A stretch of DNA of 41,032 bases from Flavipsychrobacter sp. GTDB taxonomy: Bacteria; Bacteroidota; Bacteroidia; Chitinophagales; Chitinophagaceae. The DNA is taken from assembly GCA_025963465.1 (NCBI GenBank), contig JAOQAP010000058.1:1-41032 (forward strand). Direction: 5' to 3'. The notes beneath the pieces are model-generated. The model saw nothing but the letters and a program-made list of their open reading frames with translations, ran no database searches and was not told the origin of the DNA. Both the position numbers and the translations under genes were made by a program. How positions within the stretch are numbered: the first letter of the stretch is position 1; each line of letters starts with the position of its first letter. Shown piece after piece: positions 17,771 through 26,447 of this stretch.

Positions 17771-17818
17771 TTTTTTAGGTATTGATTAATTGTGAGTAAA
17801 CCTGTTTTTCTTGTTGGC

Positions 17819-18760
17819 CTATTGGATAATGAAGGTGCCGGTAGTTATCGCAGATCCGTTATTGGTTAGCTTATATACATACATGCCTGTGCTCATATCA
17901 CCTTTTGTTATCACTGTTTCGCTACCGGATAGCGGGAGTGTTCTTACGATACGGCCTGCCATGTCTATTATTGTAATGGATGCAGCATTTATTCCTTGCA
18001 GCTCAGTATGTAATGTGGTAGTGGAAGAAAACGGGTTAGGGTAAATGCTTACACCATTTGACGCAGTAGCAGTTTGTGTGATAGCAGTAGGTGGTTTATG
18101 TCCTATGAACGTGTAATTATTGTTTTGAGCATCAAAGCTGGCTACGATGGTGAGGTAAGGGGATGTGGCATACCAGTTATACCCGTAATCACCAACGCCC
18201 CAGTATTTTTTTATGCGCACAACGTTGGTGTAGGTGCCGAGGGGTGTTGTAAGAGTGCCATAGCCATCGTAGGTTATGGTCACATTATATGGGCCGCCTA
18301 CGGTTGTCTGGAATGCATCCACAAAATTGTCCGTATAATGGAAGGGGAATTGAAGGAATGATTGCGGGTTAGGGGTGTAATCTTTACCCGTGCCTACCCC
18401 GGAATAGTTATTGGCCAGTGCTTCCCAGTTTGTTGAAGATACCTTTTCATAAGAATATGCATGAGTGCTGCTACCTACGGGAGATATCTCCGCACATACT
18501 GTTGCAGTAGGGAACGTAGACGCATAGGGAGACGTGGAAGGTGTTATCAGCTTTATATAACCTAACGCTGTGAGGGGCAATGTGCTGAAATCCCAGGTGA
18601 CTGCAGCTCCTCCTGCTCCTGGAGCTATAGTTGTTGGTGCGCTGTAAACACTGTCTGCATAACCCAGTGGGGCTGTAGACATACTGGTGGTAATTACCGG
18701 TTGTGCAAATGAAGCACTGCTGATGAGCACTGCGATAGCTGAAAGTGTAATTGTTTTCAT
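17819..18760 (-). CDS. T9SS type A sorting domain-containing secreted protein
   Basis: 313 residues. A signal peptide at about 1-19 ends in ASFAQ. The last ~80 residues form a type A C-terminal sorting domain: VSIYPNPFSSTTTL, then SITIIDMAGRIVRTLPL, and finally GMYVYKLTNNG with GTFIIQ. Such domains direct export through the type IX secretion system and usually anchoring at the surface. The first ~230 residues have no recognised enzyme motif and are rich in beta-prone T, S and Y. The gene is downstream of a two-component system and has a plausible promoter plus an upstream operator-like repeat. Confidence 0.9.
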   Translation of the reverse strand: MKTITLSAIAVLISSASFAQPVITTSMSTAPLGYADSVYSAPTTIAPGAGGAAVTWDFSTLPLTALGYIKLITPSTSPYASTFPTATVCAEISPVGSSTHAYSYEKVSSTNWEALANNYSGVGTGKDYTPNPQSFLQFPFHYTDNFVDAFQTTVGGPYNVTITYDGYGTLTTPLGTYTNVVRIKKYWGVGDYGYNWYATSPYLTIVASFDAQNNNYTFIGHKPPTAITQTATASNGVSIYPNPFSSTTTLHTELQGINAASITIIDMAGRIVRTLPLSGSETVITKGDMSTGMYVYKLTNNGSAITTGTFIIQ

Positions 18761-18774
18761 AAATAGTTTTTATG

Positions 18775-18805
18775 CAAAACTATTGCAGATAGCAGGGTGG
18801 CGCAA
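18775..18805 (-). promoter_or_regulatory. Bacteroidota-type promoter of the T9SS gene
   Basis: Reading the minus strand, TAGTTTTG (plus 18775-18782) matches the TAnnTTTG -7 box, with TTG-containing sequence about 19-20 bases upstream. The -7 box overlaps a TGCAA-N5-TTGCA palindrome (18773-18787). The leader to the ATG is about nine bases. Confidence 0.5.
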
Positions 18806-18824
18806 TTACACTTTAGTGGTATTT
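18806..18824 (-). promoter_or_regulatory. operator-like repeat, copy 1 (upstream of the T9SS gene)
   Basis: Plus-strand TTACACTTTAGTGGTATTT matches 16 of 19 bases of the copy at 19525-19543. It contains CACT-WW-AGTG symmetry and lies 27 bases upstream of the -7 box, just before the -33 region. Proposed binding site for the adjacent NarL-type regulator (inference). Confidence 0.45.
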
Positions 18825-18844
18825 ATTCAAGGAAGAAAAACAAC

Positions 18845-19474
18845 CTATTTATCCTGGTAAACCTTGTTTATTGCATCTGTACGGGAATTGACCTGCAACT
18901 TTTCGTAGATGTTGTGGATGTGCTTACGCACCGTTTCTATACTGATGAATAATAGTGCTGCCATCTCTTTATAACGGTAACCTTTAGAGAGGTATTGAAG
19001 GATCTCTTGTTCCCGCGCCGATAGTTTTTCCAGTTCTTTATTGATAACAGGCGGCTGCTGGAAATAGCTGATTACCTTCCTTGCTATCTGGCTGCTCATA
19101 GGTGCGCCACCATTATGCGCATCTGTTATAGCTTCCAGTATTTTTGCAGGTGCTGTGGACTTGGTGATATAGCCGCTAGCCCCTGCCTGCAGCGCATTAA
19201 AGATACTGTCCGCATCTTCCAGGGAAGTGCACATGATGAACTGTATGCCCGGGCAAAGTAGTTTTAGCTGTTGGACACATGCAATGCCGGAAAGACCCGG
19301 TAAGTGAATGTCCATTAGTACTACAGCAGGCATCAGTTGCGGTATGCGGGCAAGCGCATCTTCGCCATTCTCAAATGTAGCCACACACTCATACCCATCA
19401 GTGCCATTGATAAGAATGGAGAGCATTTTACGGGTGTCTTTCTGATCTTCTACAATGGCTACTGTTATGTCCAT
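18845..19474 (-). CDS. NarL/LuxR-family response regulator
   Basis: 209 residues. The receiver domain has acidic VED (8-10), phospho-acceptor Asp55 in VVLMDIHLPG, and the conserved lysine in SGYITKST. A LuxR-type helix-turn-helix domain follows (LSAREQEILQYLSKGYRYKEMAALLFISIETVRKHI). It is 50 bases downstream of the gene for the Reg_prop kinase, its obvious partner. It should bind DNA when phosphorylated. A 19-base repeat upstream of this gene and of the next gene downstream is a candidate target. Confidence 0.95.
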   Translation of the reverse strand: MDITVAIVEDQKDTRKMLSILINGTDGYECVATFENGEDALARIPQLMPAVVLMDIHLPGLSGIACVQQLKLLCPGIQFIMCTSLEDADSIFNALQAGASGYITKSTAPAKILEAITDAHNGGAPMSSQIARKVISYFQQPPVINKELEKLSAREQEILQYLSKGYRYKEMAALLFISIETVRKHIHNIYEKLQVNSRTDAINKVYQDK

Positions 19475-19524
19475 ATCTTTTTTACTGAGGGGATTAAAGA
19501 TAATGTAAGCCCATCTATCCTGTG

Positions 19525-19543
19525 TTATACTAAAGTGGTATTT
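19525..19543 (-). promoter_or_regulatory. operator-like repeat, copy 2 (upstream of the response regulator)
   Basis: Plus-strand TTATACTAAAGTGGTATTT overlaps the last codons of the kinase gene. It sits 26 bases before a -7-like TATCTTTA and 51 bases before the regulator ATG, the same geometry as copy 1. Confidence 0.45.
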
Positions 19544-22500
19544 TTATCGGTACGCAATTGCTCTATTGAAATAATTATGAGGATCGTGGTATGTCCGCCA
19601 AGGGAAGACGTGATGGTAAAGCTGCCGCCTATTGATGTGATGCGTTGTTTCATATTTCGTAGTCCATTTCCGCCACCTTTGATCTGTATTGTGTCAAACC
19701 CACGCCCATTATCTGTTATTTCGATGCTCATTTGAGTCGCATCTATAGTTAGTGATATACTTAGCGCGCTGGCATCTGCATGCTTGATACAATTATTGAC
19801 AGCCTCTTTTACGGTCAGGAAAATATTCCTTTGTACTTCTCTTGATATGCGTATGTCAGGTACACTAGCAGGAAAAGAAAGTGTAATGCTCACGGGAATA
19901 TTCTCCAGGTAATCAGCGCAGTATTCCCTCAGGCGCGATACCAACTGCTCCAATGTTGTGTTTTCGGGATTCAATACCCAGATGAGGTCGCGCATATTAT
20001 CCACCAGTTCTTTTGATACTGTAGATATATGCTGTATATCGTTATTAAGTGGTGCATTTCCTGCTGTTTTCTTTTGTGCAATTGCGGCCATGAGTGATAT
20101 TTTGGAAAGGCCGGAGCCGAGATCATCATGCACGTCTTTTGATATACGGAGCCGCTCCAGGTATAGTGCCTGTTGTTGTTCCAACTCTTTTGTTCTGACC
20201 TTTATTTTTTGCCTGACATAGAATCTTACGGACAGGTAAATAATGAGCACTGATACAAGAAGCAGAAATAGGGTAAACCACCATGTGTGCCACCATGGCG
20301 GGAGTACGGTGATAGTGAGCTGTAACGGATCGTTGTTCCATACCCCATCATTATTACTCACCCTGAGCAGGAAGTGATAGGTGCCCGGTGGTAAATTGGA
20401 ATACCGTACATTATCATTTGTAGTGCTTACCCAGTCTTTATCCGATCCCTCGAGTTTGTAAGAAAATACATTTTGCCCCGGGCGAGTAAACTCTAAAGCA
20501 CTCAGGGTAAAACTGATCGTGTTGCGATCATAAGGCACTGTGATCTGCTGTACATATATAGCGGTGTCACCCGCATACAAGCTGTCATTGATGCATATTG
20601 CGGAAATGGCAGGGCGCGCTTTAAAGTGATTTGCATTCATTTTTGCCGGATCGAACCAGTTGATACCGGCAATACCGCCAAAATATAATATGCCATTGTG
20701 GTCCTTGTAATAGGATCCTGTATTGAACTCATTCGACTGCAAGCCATCTTTGACCGAATAGTTAGTGAATGTGGCTTTTATATCATCTCCTTTCCCATAA
20801 CTGACGTGGACATTTGCCAGACCATTATTAGTGCTGATCCAGAGCGAAGAGTCATCCTGGTCGAGTATGCTGTATATATAGCTATTGGCCAGTCCCGAGG
20901 TTTCGTCGAATACTTTATAGTGTTTCGTGTTTTCGTTATAAGCTATTAATCCTTTTTCAGAGGCTATCCATAAGACAGGTGTTGTGCGGCTTTTGTAAAA
21001 ATGCCTGACAGGTATATCCCTGAAGCCGTTGTCAATAAGGTGGTATTCTGAATCGGATACCATCTGCATTTTTACAAAACCTCTTCGTAACCCCATATAG
21101 ACTATAGAGCCGTTAGCCCTGTAGCAATTATATGGCCATGCACTTATAAGTGAATCATGATGGAAGGACTTTGGCATCCATGACCTTGCTGTGCCTTCTA
21201 GTACAGCTACATAAGTGCCGAAATTTGTGCCAACTAAATAATGCCCGCTTTTCCACTCAGTGAGCGCGTAAATAATAGGCTGCGACCCAGGCATTTCCGG
21301 AACAGGTGGTAATGTGGTTTCGTGCAGAACCTTGTGCGATGCGGCATCCAGCCAAAGCAATTTATTGCCAATGGAAGTAACTATGTTGCCGACAGAGTCC
21401 TTTATGATAGTACTGATCAACTGATTGTCTCCGGATATGGGGATATTCACTTTTTCCTGTATTTGCTTTGCCGGGTCGTAAATGATTATCCCGTTGTTGA
21501 ATACGCCCATCCATATTTTACCCTTGTCGTCGGGGTAAATGCTTTTTACCATAAAGTTATTTTGCTCAGACTCATTGTAGAGCGACTTAGAGCCAAAGCA
21601 TGAAAACTTTGGTTGTTTAATATCCATTTTATATACTCCGTCTCCGTCTGTTCCAATCCACAGGTTTTCAGAGTTGTCAATGAACAGATCGTTGATCTTT
21701 GTATTCTGAAAGCTCAATAATTCCTGTTTACGATCTGCGAGGTCGAGCCTGCAAACATGGCCTCCGTATAACGAGCCCAGATAAATAATGCCGGACAACT
21801 GATCTTCTGTGCAGGTATTCCATGCAATTGGTTTGCTGGTGGCCGGCTCATTAATTTCAATGAATTCAAGATGCTCATTATTTGGCTCATACAGCCATAC
21901 ACCCTTTGCCGCTCCCAATAATATTTTGCCATTCTGTAAAACCTCAATGGAGATAAGCCCTTTTTTCAGCAGTCTCCTGCTGTCCTTATGGGTCTTCTTG
22001 TCAAAGCAGATCAGACCTTCATTATCTGCCATCCATAATTCTTTTCCTGTAGCAGCAACTGATAAGATCGTGTTTATATCACGGCTTGCCTGGTGTTTAT
22101 CTGTAAACGGGTAAAAGCTGGTTTTCAGATCACTTACGCGAATACTGTAAATGCCATTATGTGGTACGGATACCCAAATAACTGTATCAATACCATGCAG
22201 ATTGCCGGAGCAGGCAGTTCTGTACTTATCAAGAATCACCCTGACGAGGCCGGTATGCGTATCTTTGAAAGAAATTCCGGCATCAGAGGTGAACCATATC
22301 CTGTTGTACCTGTCCTCGAAAAGCTTTGAATTGATATTCCTATCCTTTACAGAGCCTGAAAGTGTATCATTGAATTGGCTTTTGTATGCAATGAACTGCT
22401 TGCCGTCATACCTGTTCAGTCCATCGCCGGTGGCAAACCATATAAACCCATGACTGTCCTGGAAAATATGATTGACCGAGCTTTGGGACAGACCATCCTC

Positions 22501-22584
22501 AACATTGATATGCTGAAAACGCAGCACGCTCTGGGCGTATGCATTCTGAACGAGCAATAGTGAGAGAAGAAAGAGTAGCCTCAT
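19525..22584 (-). CDS. Reg_prop/Y_Y_Y sensor histidine kinase (HisKA_3 type)
   Basis: 1019 residues. A signal peptide (1-18, ending AYAQ) leads into a long periplasmic beta-propeller sensor of Reg_prop repeats, starting with VEDGLSQSSVNHIFQDSHGFIWFAT and ISTNNGLA near the end. A Y_Y_Y domain lies at about 700-755 (KDWVSTTND...YSNLPPGTYHFLLR). A membrane helix is near 765-789. The kinase core has His819 in RISKDVHDDLGSGL and a HATPase domain (NNCIKH near 930, ITDNGRGFD, GNGLRNMKQR). Sensors of this shape often detect oligosaccharides or cell-surface signals. The NarL-type regulator encoded next is its likely partner. Confidence 0.93.
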   Translation of the reverse strand: MRLLFLLSLLLVQNAYAQSVLRFQHINVEDGLSQSSVNHIFQDSHGFIWFATGDGLNRYDGKQFIAYKSQFNDTLSGSVKDRNINSKLFEDRYNRIWFTSDAGISFKDTHTGLVRVILDKYRTACSGNLHGIDTVIWVSVPHNGIYSIRVSDLKTSFYPFTDKHQASRDINTILSVAATGKELWMADNEGLICFDKKTHKDSRRLLKKGLISIEVLQNGKILLGAAKGVWLYEPNNEHLEFIEINEPATSKPIAWNTCTEDQLSGIIYLGSLYGGHVCRLDLADRKQELLSFQNTKINDLFIDNSENLWIGTDGDGVYKMDIKQPKFSCFGSKSLYNESEQNNFMVKSIYPDDKGKIWMGVFNNGIIIYDPAKQIQEKVNIPISGDNQLISTIIKDSVGNIVTSIGNKLLWLDAASHKVLHETTLPPVPEMPGSQPIIYALTEWKSGHYLVGTNFGTYVAVLEGTARSWMPKSFHHDSLISAWPYNCYRANGSIVYMGLRRGFVKMQMVSDSEYHLIDNGFRDIPVRHFYKSRTTPVLWIASEKGLIAYNENTKHYKVFDETSGLANSYIYSILDQDDSSLWISTNNGLANVHVSYGKGDDIKATFTNYSVKDGLQSNEFNTGSYYKDHNGILYFGGIAGINWFDPAKMNANHFKARPAISAICINDSLYAGDTAIYVQQITVPYDRNTISFTLSALEFTRPGQNVFSYKLEGSDKDWVSTTNDNVRYSNLPPGTYHFLLRVSNNDGVWNNDPLQLTITVLPPWWHTWWFTLFLLLVSVLIIYLSVRFYVRQKIKVRTKELEQQQALYLERLRISKDVHDDLGSGLSKISLMAAIAQKKTAGNAPLNNDIQHISTVSKELVDNMRDLIWVLNPENTTLEQLVSRLREYCADYLENIPVSITLSFPASVPDIRISREVQRNIFLTVKEAVNNCIKHADASALSISLTIDATQMSIEITDNGRGFDTIQIKGGGNGLRNMKQRITSIGGSFTITSSLGGHTTILIIISIEQLRTDKNTTLV

Positions 22585-22629
22585 TAGTAATGAAAATCCA
22601 TAAAACTAATGGCTTTTTCCCGTAAACAC

Positions 22630-22674
22630 TAACCCCTGTAGTATGAGCAGGTTTTGCTATAGCTACAGGGGTTA
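22630..22674 (-). terminator. long hairpin after asnS (terminator-like)
   Basis: TAACCCCTGTAG (22630-22641) pairs perfectly with CTACAGGGGTTA (22663-22674); the 21-base loop has a further AGCA/TGCT pairing. It lies 20 bases beyond the asnS stop. A long T run is missing after the stem, so termination is likely but not certain. It also separates asnS from the kinase gene. Confidence 0.6.
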
Positions 22675-22694
22675 ATAGAAATATTCGGTTTTTC

Positions 22695-24122
22695 TTAGAA
22701 GTCAGCGCTCTTAGGTGTGCGTGGGAAAGGTATTACGTCGCGGATGTTGGTCATGCCGGTAACGAATAGTACGAGACGCTCAAAGCCAAGGCCAAAGCCT
22801 GCGTGAGGTACGGTGCCGAAGCGACGGGTATCGAGGTACCAGTACATTTCTTCTGCAGGTATGTGCATCTCGCTCATGCGTTGCGTGAGTTTGTCCAGCC
22901 GTTCTTCCCTTTGCGATCCGCCCACTAGTTCGCCTATGCCGGGTACGAGTATATCCATGGCTGCTACGGTAGTGCCGTCATCGTTCTGGCGCATGTAGAA
23001 TGCTTTGATGTCTTTAGGGTACCCTGTTACGATCACCGGTTTCTTGAAATGCTTTTCCACAAGGTAGCGCTCATGCTCGCTCTGCAGGTCGATACCCCAC
23101 TTTACATCATACTTAAATTTCTTTTTCTTGTACGTCGGTGAGTCGAGCAATATGTTGATGGCATCGGTGTAAGTGATACGCTCGAATTTATTGTTGAGCA
23201 CTACATCCAGTTTTTCCAGTAAGCCTAACTCGCTACGGTCTGCCATTGGCTTTTGCTTCTCTTCATCAGCAAGCCTTTGCGCAAGGAATTCGAGGTCTTC
23301 ACGGTTGTTCTCCAGTGTATACCTGATCACATACTGAATGAAGTCTTCAGCGAGGTCCATGTTGTCGTGAATATCATTGAAGGCAACTTCAGGCTCTATC
23401 ATCCAGAACTCTGCGAGGTGACGTGCTGTGTTAGAATTCTCGGCACGGAATGTAGGGCCAAAAGTGTACACTTCGCTCAGCGCCATAGCGCCCAGCTCAG
23501 CTTCCAGCTGGCCGCTCACGGTAAGATTGGTGCAACGGCCAAAGAAATCTTCTTTGTAGTCGATGCTGCCATCTTCGTTCCTTGGCGGGTTGCCTGCGGG
23601 TAGTGTGCTTACATTGAACATCTCACCGGCACCTTCAGCATCAGATGCTGTGATGATGGGGGTGTGCAGGTATACAAATCCACGGTCGTTGTAGAACTTA
23701 TGTACTGCATATGCCAGTGTGTGGCGTATGCGGAATATAGCTCCGAACGTGTTGGTACGGAAACGCAGGTGCGCTATCTCGCGCAGGTATTCCAGGCTTG
23801 GGCGGTTCTTTAACTGTAGTGGAAATTGCTCAGGATCACATTCGCCAAGTATGATAATACTATCCGCTTTTATCTCCACTTTCTGCCCTTTGCCCTGTGA
23901 GGCTATTACCATGCCATCTACACTTACAGATGCGCCGGTATTGATCTTTTTTAGTATTGTCTCATCAGTATCCAAGCCTATTACCACCTGTATATTGCCA
24001 ATGCATGAACCGTCATTCAGTGCTATGAACTGGTTATTACGAAAAGAACGAACCCATCCTTTTACATTTACTTTATAATCAAACTCTTCCTTTTGTAGAA
24101 TATCCTTGATCTTGGTGCGCAT
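22695..24122 (-). CDS. asnS: asparagine--tRNA ligase
   Basis: 475 residues. An OB-fold anticodon-binding domain comes first ([20 protein letters not shown]), followed by the class II catalytic core: motif 2 around [22 protein letters not shown] and motif 3 in [10 protein letters not shown]. The start at the ATG at 24122 gives the common RTKIKDIL beginning. It charges tRNA-Asn with asparagine in the cytosol. No transamidation partner is needed when asnS is present. A strong hairpin follows the stop. Confidence 0.97.
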   Translation of the reverse strand: MRTKIKDILQKEEFDYKVNVKGWVRSFRNNQFIALNDGSCIGNIQVVIGLDTDETILKKINTGASVSVDGMVIASQGKGQKVEIKADSIIILGECDPEQFPLQLKNRPSLEYLREIAHLRFRTNTFGAIFRIRHTLAYAVHKFYNDRGFVYLHTPIITASDAEGAGEMFNVSTLPAGNPPRNEDGSIDYKEDFFGRCTNLTVSGQLEAELGAMALSEVYTFGPTFRAENSNTARHLAEFWMIEPEVAFNDIHDNMDLAEDFIQYVIRYTLENNREDLEFLAQRLADEEKQKPMADRSELGLLEKLDVVLNNKFERITYTDAINILLDSPTYKKKKFKYDVKWGIDLQSEHERYLVEKHFKKPVIVTGYPKDIKAFYMRQNDDGTTVAAMDILVPGIGELVGGSQREERLDKLTQRMSEMHIPAEEMYWYLDTRRFGTVPHAGFGLGFERLVLFVTGMTNIRDVIPFPRTPKSADF

Positions 24123-24155
24123 TTTTTATAATGTATTATGTATAAATTACTCTTG

Positions 24156-24527
24156 TTACTTGCTAAAAAATAGGTATTTAACGGCCATTATCATTAAGAA
24201 TACCCCAAAAATCCTTTTTAAAATGCTTTCGTCCAAATTGAGGGCCAGTTTGCTTCCAAAATAACTGCCCAAAATGAACGAAACACAGAGGATACCTGCT
24301 ATTTTAAAGTCTACATAGCCTGCTTTATAGTAGTTCATGACCGCGAAAACCCCGATGGGCGGCAATAACATGGCCAGTGATGTGCCCTGGGCTGTTTTCT
24401 GGCTCATAGCCAGCAGGAAAACCAGTGCAGGTACTATTATAGTTCCACCGCCTATGCCCACCATGCTGCTCAGCAGGCCCGATGCGAGCCCGATGATAAG
24501 CAAACCGACTATTGTAGTGACGTTCAT
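24156..24527 (-). CDS. half-length TauE/SafE family membrane protein
   Basis: 123 residues from the ATG at 24527; upstream codons are open back to a TTG that overlaps ppa, and I reject that start. The protein has four predicted membrane helices. VGLLIIGLASGLLSSMVGIGGGTIIVPAL and KTAQGTSLAMLLPPIGV are family motifs. Typical TauE/SafE (DUF81) anion exporters are about 250 residues with two such halves; this one is a single half, so it would work as a dimer or with a partner. It follows ppa closely (37 bases) on the same strand. Confidence 0.82.
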   Translation of the reverse strand: MNVTTIVGLLIIGLASGLLSSMVGIGGGTIIVPALVFLLAMSQKTAQGTSLAMLLPPIGVFAVMNYYKAGYVDFKIAGILCVSFILGSYFGSKLALNLDESILKRIFGVFLMIMAVKYLFFSK

Positions 24528-24564
24528 AAGGTGAAGTGTGTGGTATGTAAATATATAATAAATA

Positions 24565-25107
24565 TTAGCTGCCGGAGCCAAATTTCAGTTTGTAGTCGTT
24601 GATACTGTGCTGCAGTATCTTTTTTGCCAGGCGGGCATTCTGGAACTCTTCTACCCGTACTTCTTTGTTTTCCAGCCTTTTATACTCTTCAAAGAAGTGG
24701 CGTAGTTCCAATATGAAATGGGGTGGCAGCTCATTGATATCGTTGTAGTGGGCAACGCTCATGTCATTGGCACAAACGGCTATCAGCTTGTCATCGGCCT
24801 CTCCCTGGTCGAACATGCGCATTACACCTATTATTTTAGCCTCTACCAGGCATAGCGGCTGCATATCTACCTGCGACAACACCAATATATCCAGCGGATC
24901 ATGGTCATCGCAGTAGGTTTGCGGCACAAAACCATAGTTGGCAGGGTAGTATATTGAGGAATACAGTACCCTGTCCAGCCGGAGCATGCCTGTTTCCTTG
25001 TCCAATTCGTATTTTGCCCTTGAGTTGCGGGGTATTTCAATTACTGCATTTACTGTGTGGGGCACGTTTTCGCCGTAGCTTACGGCATGCCATGGGTTAA
25101 AATTCAT
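24565..25107 (-). CDS. ppa: inorganic pyrophosphatase (soluble, family I)
   Basis: 180 residues. Metal-binding acids are visible in the signature [11 protein letters not shown] (residues 66-75, D68, D70, D73). [14 protein letters not shown] and [12 protein letters not shown] are the other family blocks. It hydrolyses PPi to phosphate in the cytosol, pulling biosynthetic reactions forward. Its own promoter should be in the 345-base gap upstream, which it shares with exbB. Confidence 0.95.
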   Translation of the reverse strand: MNFNPWHAVSYGENVPHTVNAVIEIPRNSRAKYELDKETGMLRLDRVLYSSIYYPANYGFVPQTYCDDHDPLDILVLSQVDMQPLCLVEAKIIGVMRMFDQGEADDKLIAVCANDMSVAHYNDINELPPHFILELRHFFEEYKRLENKEVRVEEFQNARLAKKILQHSINDYKLKFGSGS

Positions 25108-25452
25108 CTTCGCGTTTCAGTTATAAAAAAATAGTTGTCAAAATTACAAAGGAAAAGGGTCAGAAATACGTCTATGAACAGAACAGCAGGATTTTTTTAT
25201 GGTACCGGGCCTGTCCGGAGGCGTGGTTTTTATGGAATTTGCTACAATAATTCCGGCATAGTTTCGTTACTAAACGGAAAATAAAGAAAACATAACAAAC
25301 CTTTTAGAACCTCGTAATTTTAAACCCCTATATTTGAAAAAATATTTTTATCATTCAAAATTGTTTTTTTGTGTGCTACATATATCTTTGCAAGCGCACA
25401 AAAAAGTTCTTTTAACTAAATATTCAACAAACAACAAACAAAAATCAGAATT
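25108..25452. other. divergent intergenic region between ppa and exbB
   Basis: 345 bases, strongly A+T-rich on the exbB side. It holds one good promoter for exbB (25361-25390) and a second TAnnTTTG-like box at 25329-25336 without a matching -33 box. I see no open reading frame or strong hairpin. Confidence 0.6.
25361..25390 (+). promoter_or_regulatory. promoter of the exbB-exbD-exbD-tonB operon
   Basis: TTG at 25361-25363 (-33 region), 19 bases, then TATCTTTG at 25383-25390, an exact TAnnTTTG -7 box. The leader to the exbB ATG would be about 57 bases. Confidence 0.6.
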
Positions 25453-26277
25453 ATGGCAGATGTAAAAACGGCCGCAAGCAGTGCAGGCAAACCAAAGAAC
25501 TCAAGCAACTTTATGACTAACCTCTTAATAGTTGTAGCTTGTATTGCAGTGGGATGGGTTACCTGGAAATTTGTGTTAGGTAGCGAAAGTAACTTCCACG
25601 ACGGTGCAACAAGAGAAAAAGCAGCAAATGCACTTGGTACCATGTACCAGGGTGGTTTTGTGGTTCCGATATTGTTAGCAACATTGCTGACTCTTATATG
25701 CTTCATAATAGAGCGTGCATTGACTATCATTAAAGCAAAAGGTAAAATGGATGCAGGTGAATTTGTACGTAAAGTACAGTATCACCTTGCTAACAAGAAT
25801 GTAGATGCAGCTATTGCAGAGTGCGACAAACAGGCTGGTTCTGTGGGTAATGTAATGCGCTCAGGCCTTGTTAAATACAAGGAAATGACGCATAACAGCG
25901 ACCTGGACACAGATCAGAAAATACTGAGCATTCAGAAAGAAATAGAAGAAGCAACTGCACTGGAACTGCCAATGCTGGAAAAGAACCTGGTGTTCCTTTC
26001 TACTATCGCATCTTGCGCTACCCTGTTGGGTCTGTTCGGTACGGTAATGGGTATGATCCGTTCATTTGCTGCGATGTCGCAGGCGGGTGCTCCTGATGCA
26101 GGTGCGCTGGCTGCCGGTATCTCTGAGGCCCTGATCAACACGGCACTGGGTATCAGTACTTCGTTCTTCGCGATCATTGCGTATAACTTCTTTACTACTA
26201 TCATCGATGGTATCACTTACGGTATCGACGAAAGCGGATTTACTCTGACCCAGAGCTTCGCTGCATCTTACAAATAA
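25453..26277 (+). CDS. exbB: MotA/TolQ/ExbB proton-channel protein
   Basis: 274 residues. Hydrophobic helices lie near 22-40, 68-87, 183-205 and 225-245. NLVFLSTIASCATLLGLFGTVMGMIRSF and ISEALINTALGISTSFFAIIAYNFF are the conserved TolQ/ExbB helices that line the proton path. With ExbD it forms the inner-membrane motor that powers TonB-dependent uptake. It is the first gene of the operon, with its own promoter upstream. A large nested inverted repeat lies between it and the first exbD gene. Confidence 0.93.
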   Translation: MADVKTAASSAGKPKNSSNFMTNLLIVVACIAVGWVTWKFVLGSESNFHDGATREKAANALGTMYQGGFVVPILLATLLTLICFIIERALTIIKAKGKMDAGEFVRKVQYHLANKNVDAAIAECDKQAGSVGNVMRSGLVKYKEMTHNSDLDTDQKILSIQKEIEEATALELPMLEKNLVFLSTIASCATLLGLFGTVMGMIRSFAAMSQAGAPDAGALAAGISEALINTALGISTSFFAIIAYNFFTTIIDGITYGIDESGFTLTQSFAASYK

Positions 26278-26287
26278 TAAGATAGTT

Positions 26288-26363
26288 CGCAATTCATAAA
26301 AATAATTGTTGTCAGGCGCATGCCTGACAACAATTTATAAAGCCTGTTAAGGTATGAATTGCG
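26288..26363 (+). repeat. nested inverted repeats between exbB and exbD
   Basis: An inner 14-bp perfect stem (26304-26317 with 26322-26335) has a GCAT loop. It is flanked by an outer 11-bp perfect inverted repeat, CGCAATTCATA (26288-26298) against TATGAATTGCG (26353-26363). A T-poor tail argues against a full terminator; an attenuator or mRNA-stability element is likely. Confidence 0.75.
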
Positions 26364-26447
26364 TTTTGAAAATAAATATATGACAAGGGTTGTGGAAATT
26401 TTCCATTCCGGCGTCTTATTAGTTTAACAGTAGAAGAATATATAACA

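Noticed and set aside
25329-25336. Second TAnnTTTG box (TATATTTG) before exbB
   Set aside because: No TTTG-like box at 19-21 bases upstream; A+T-rich sequence makes chance matches likely.
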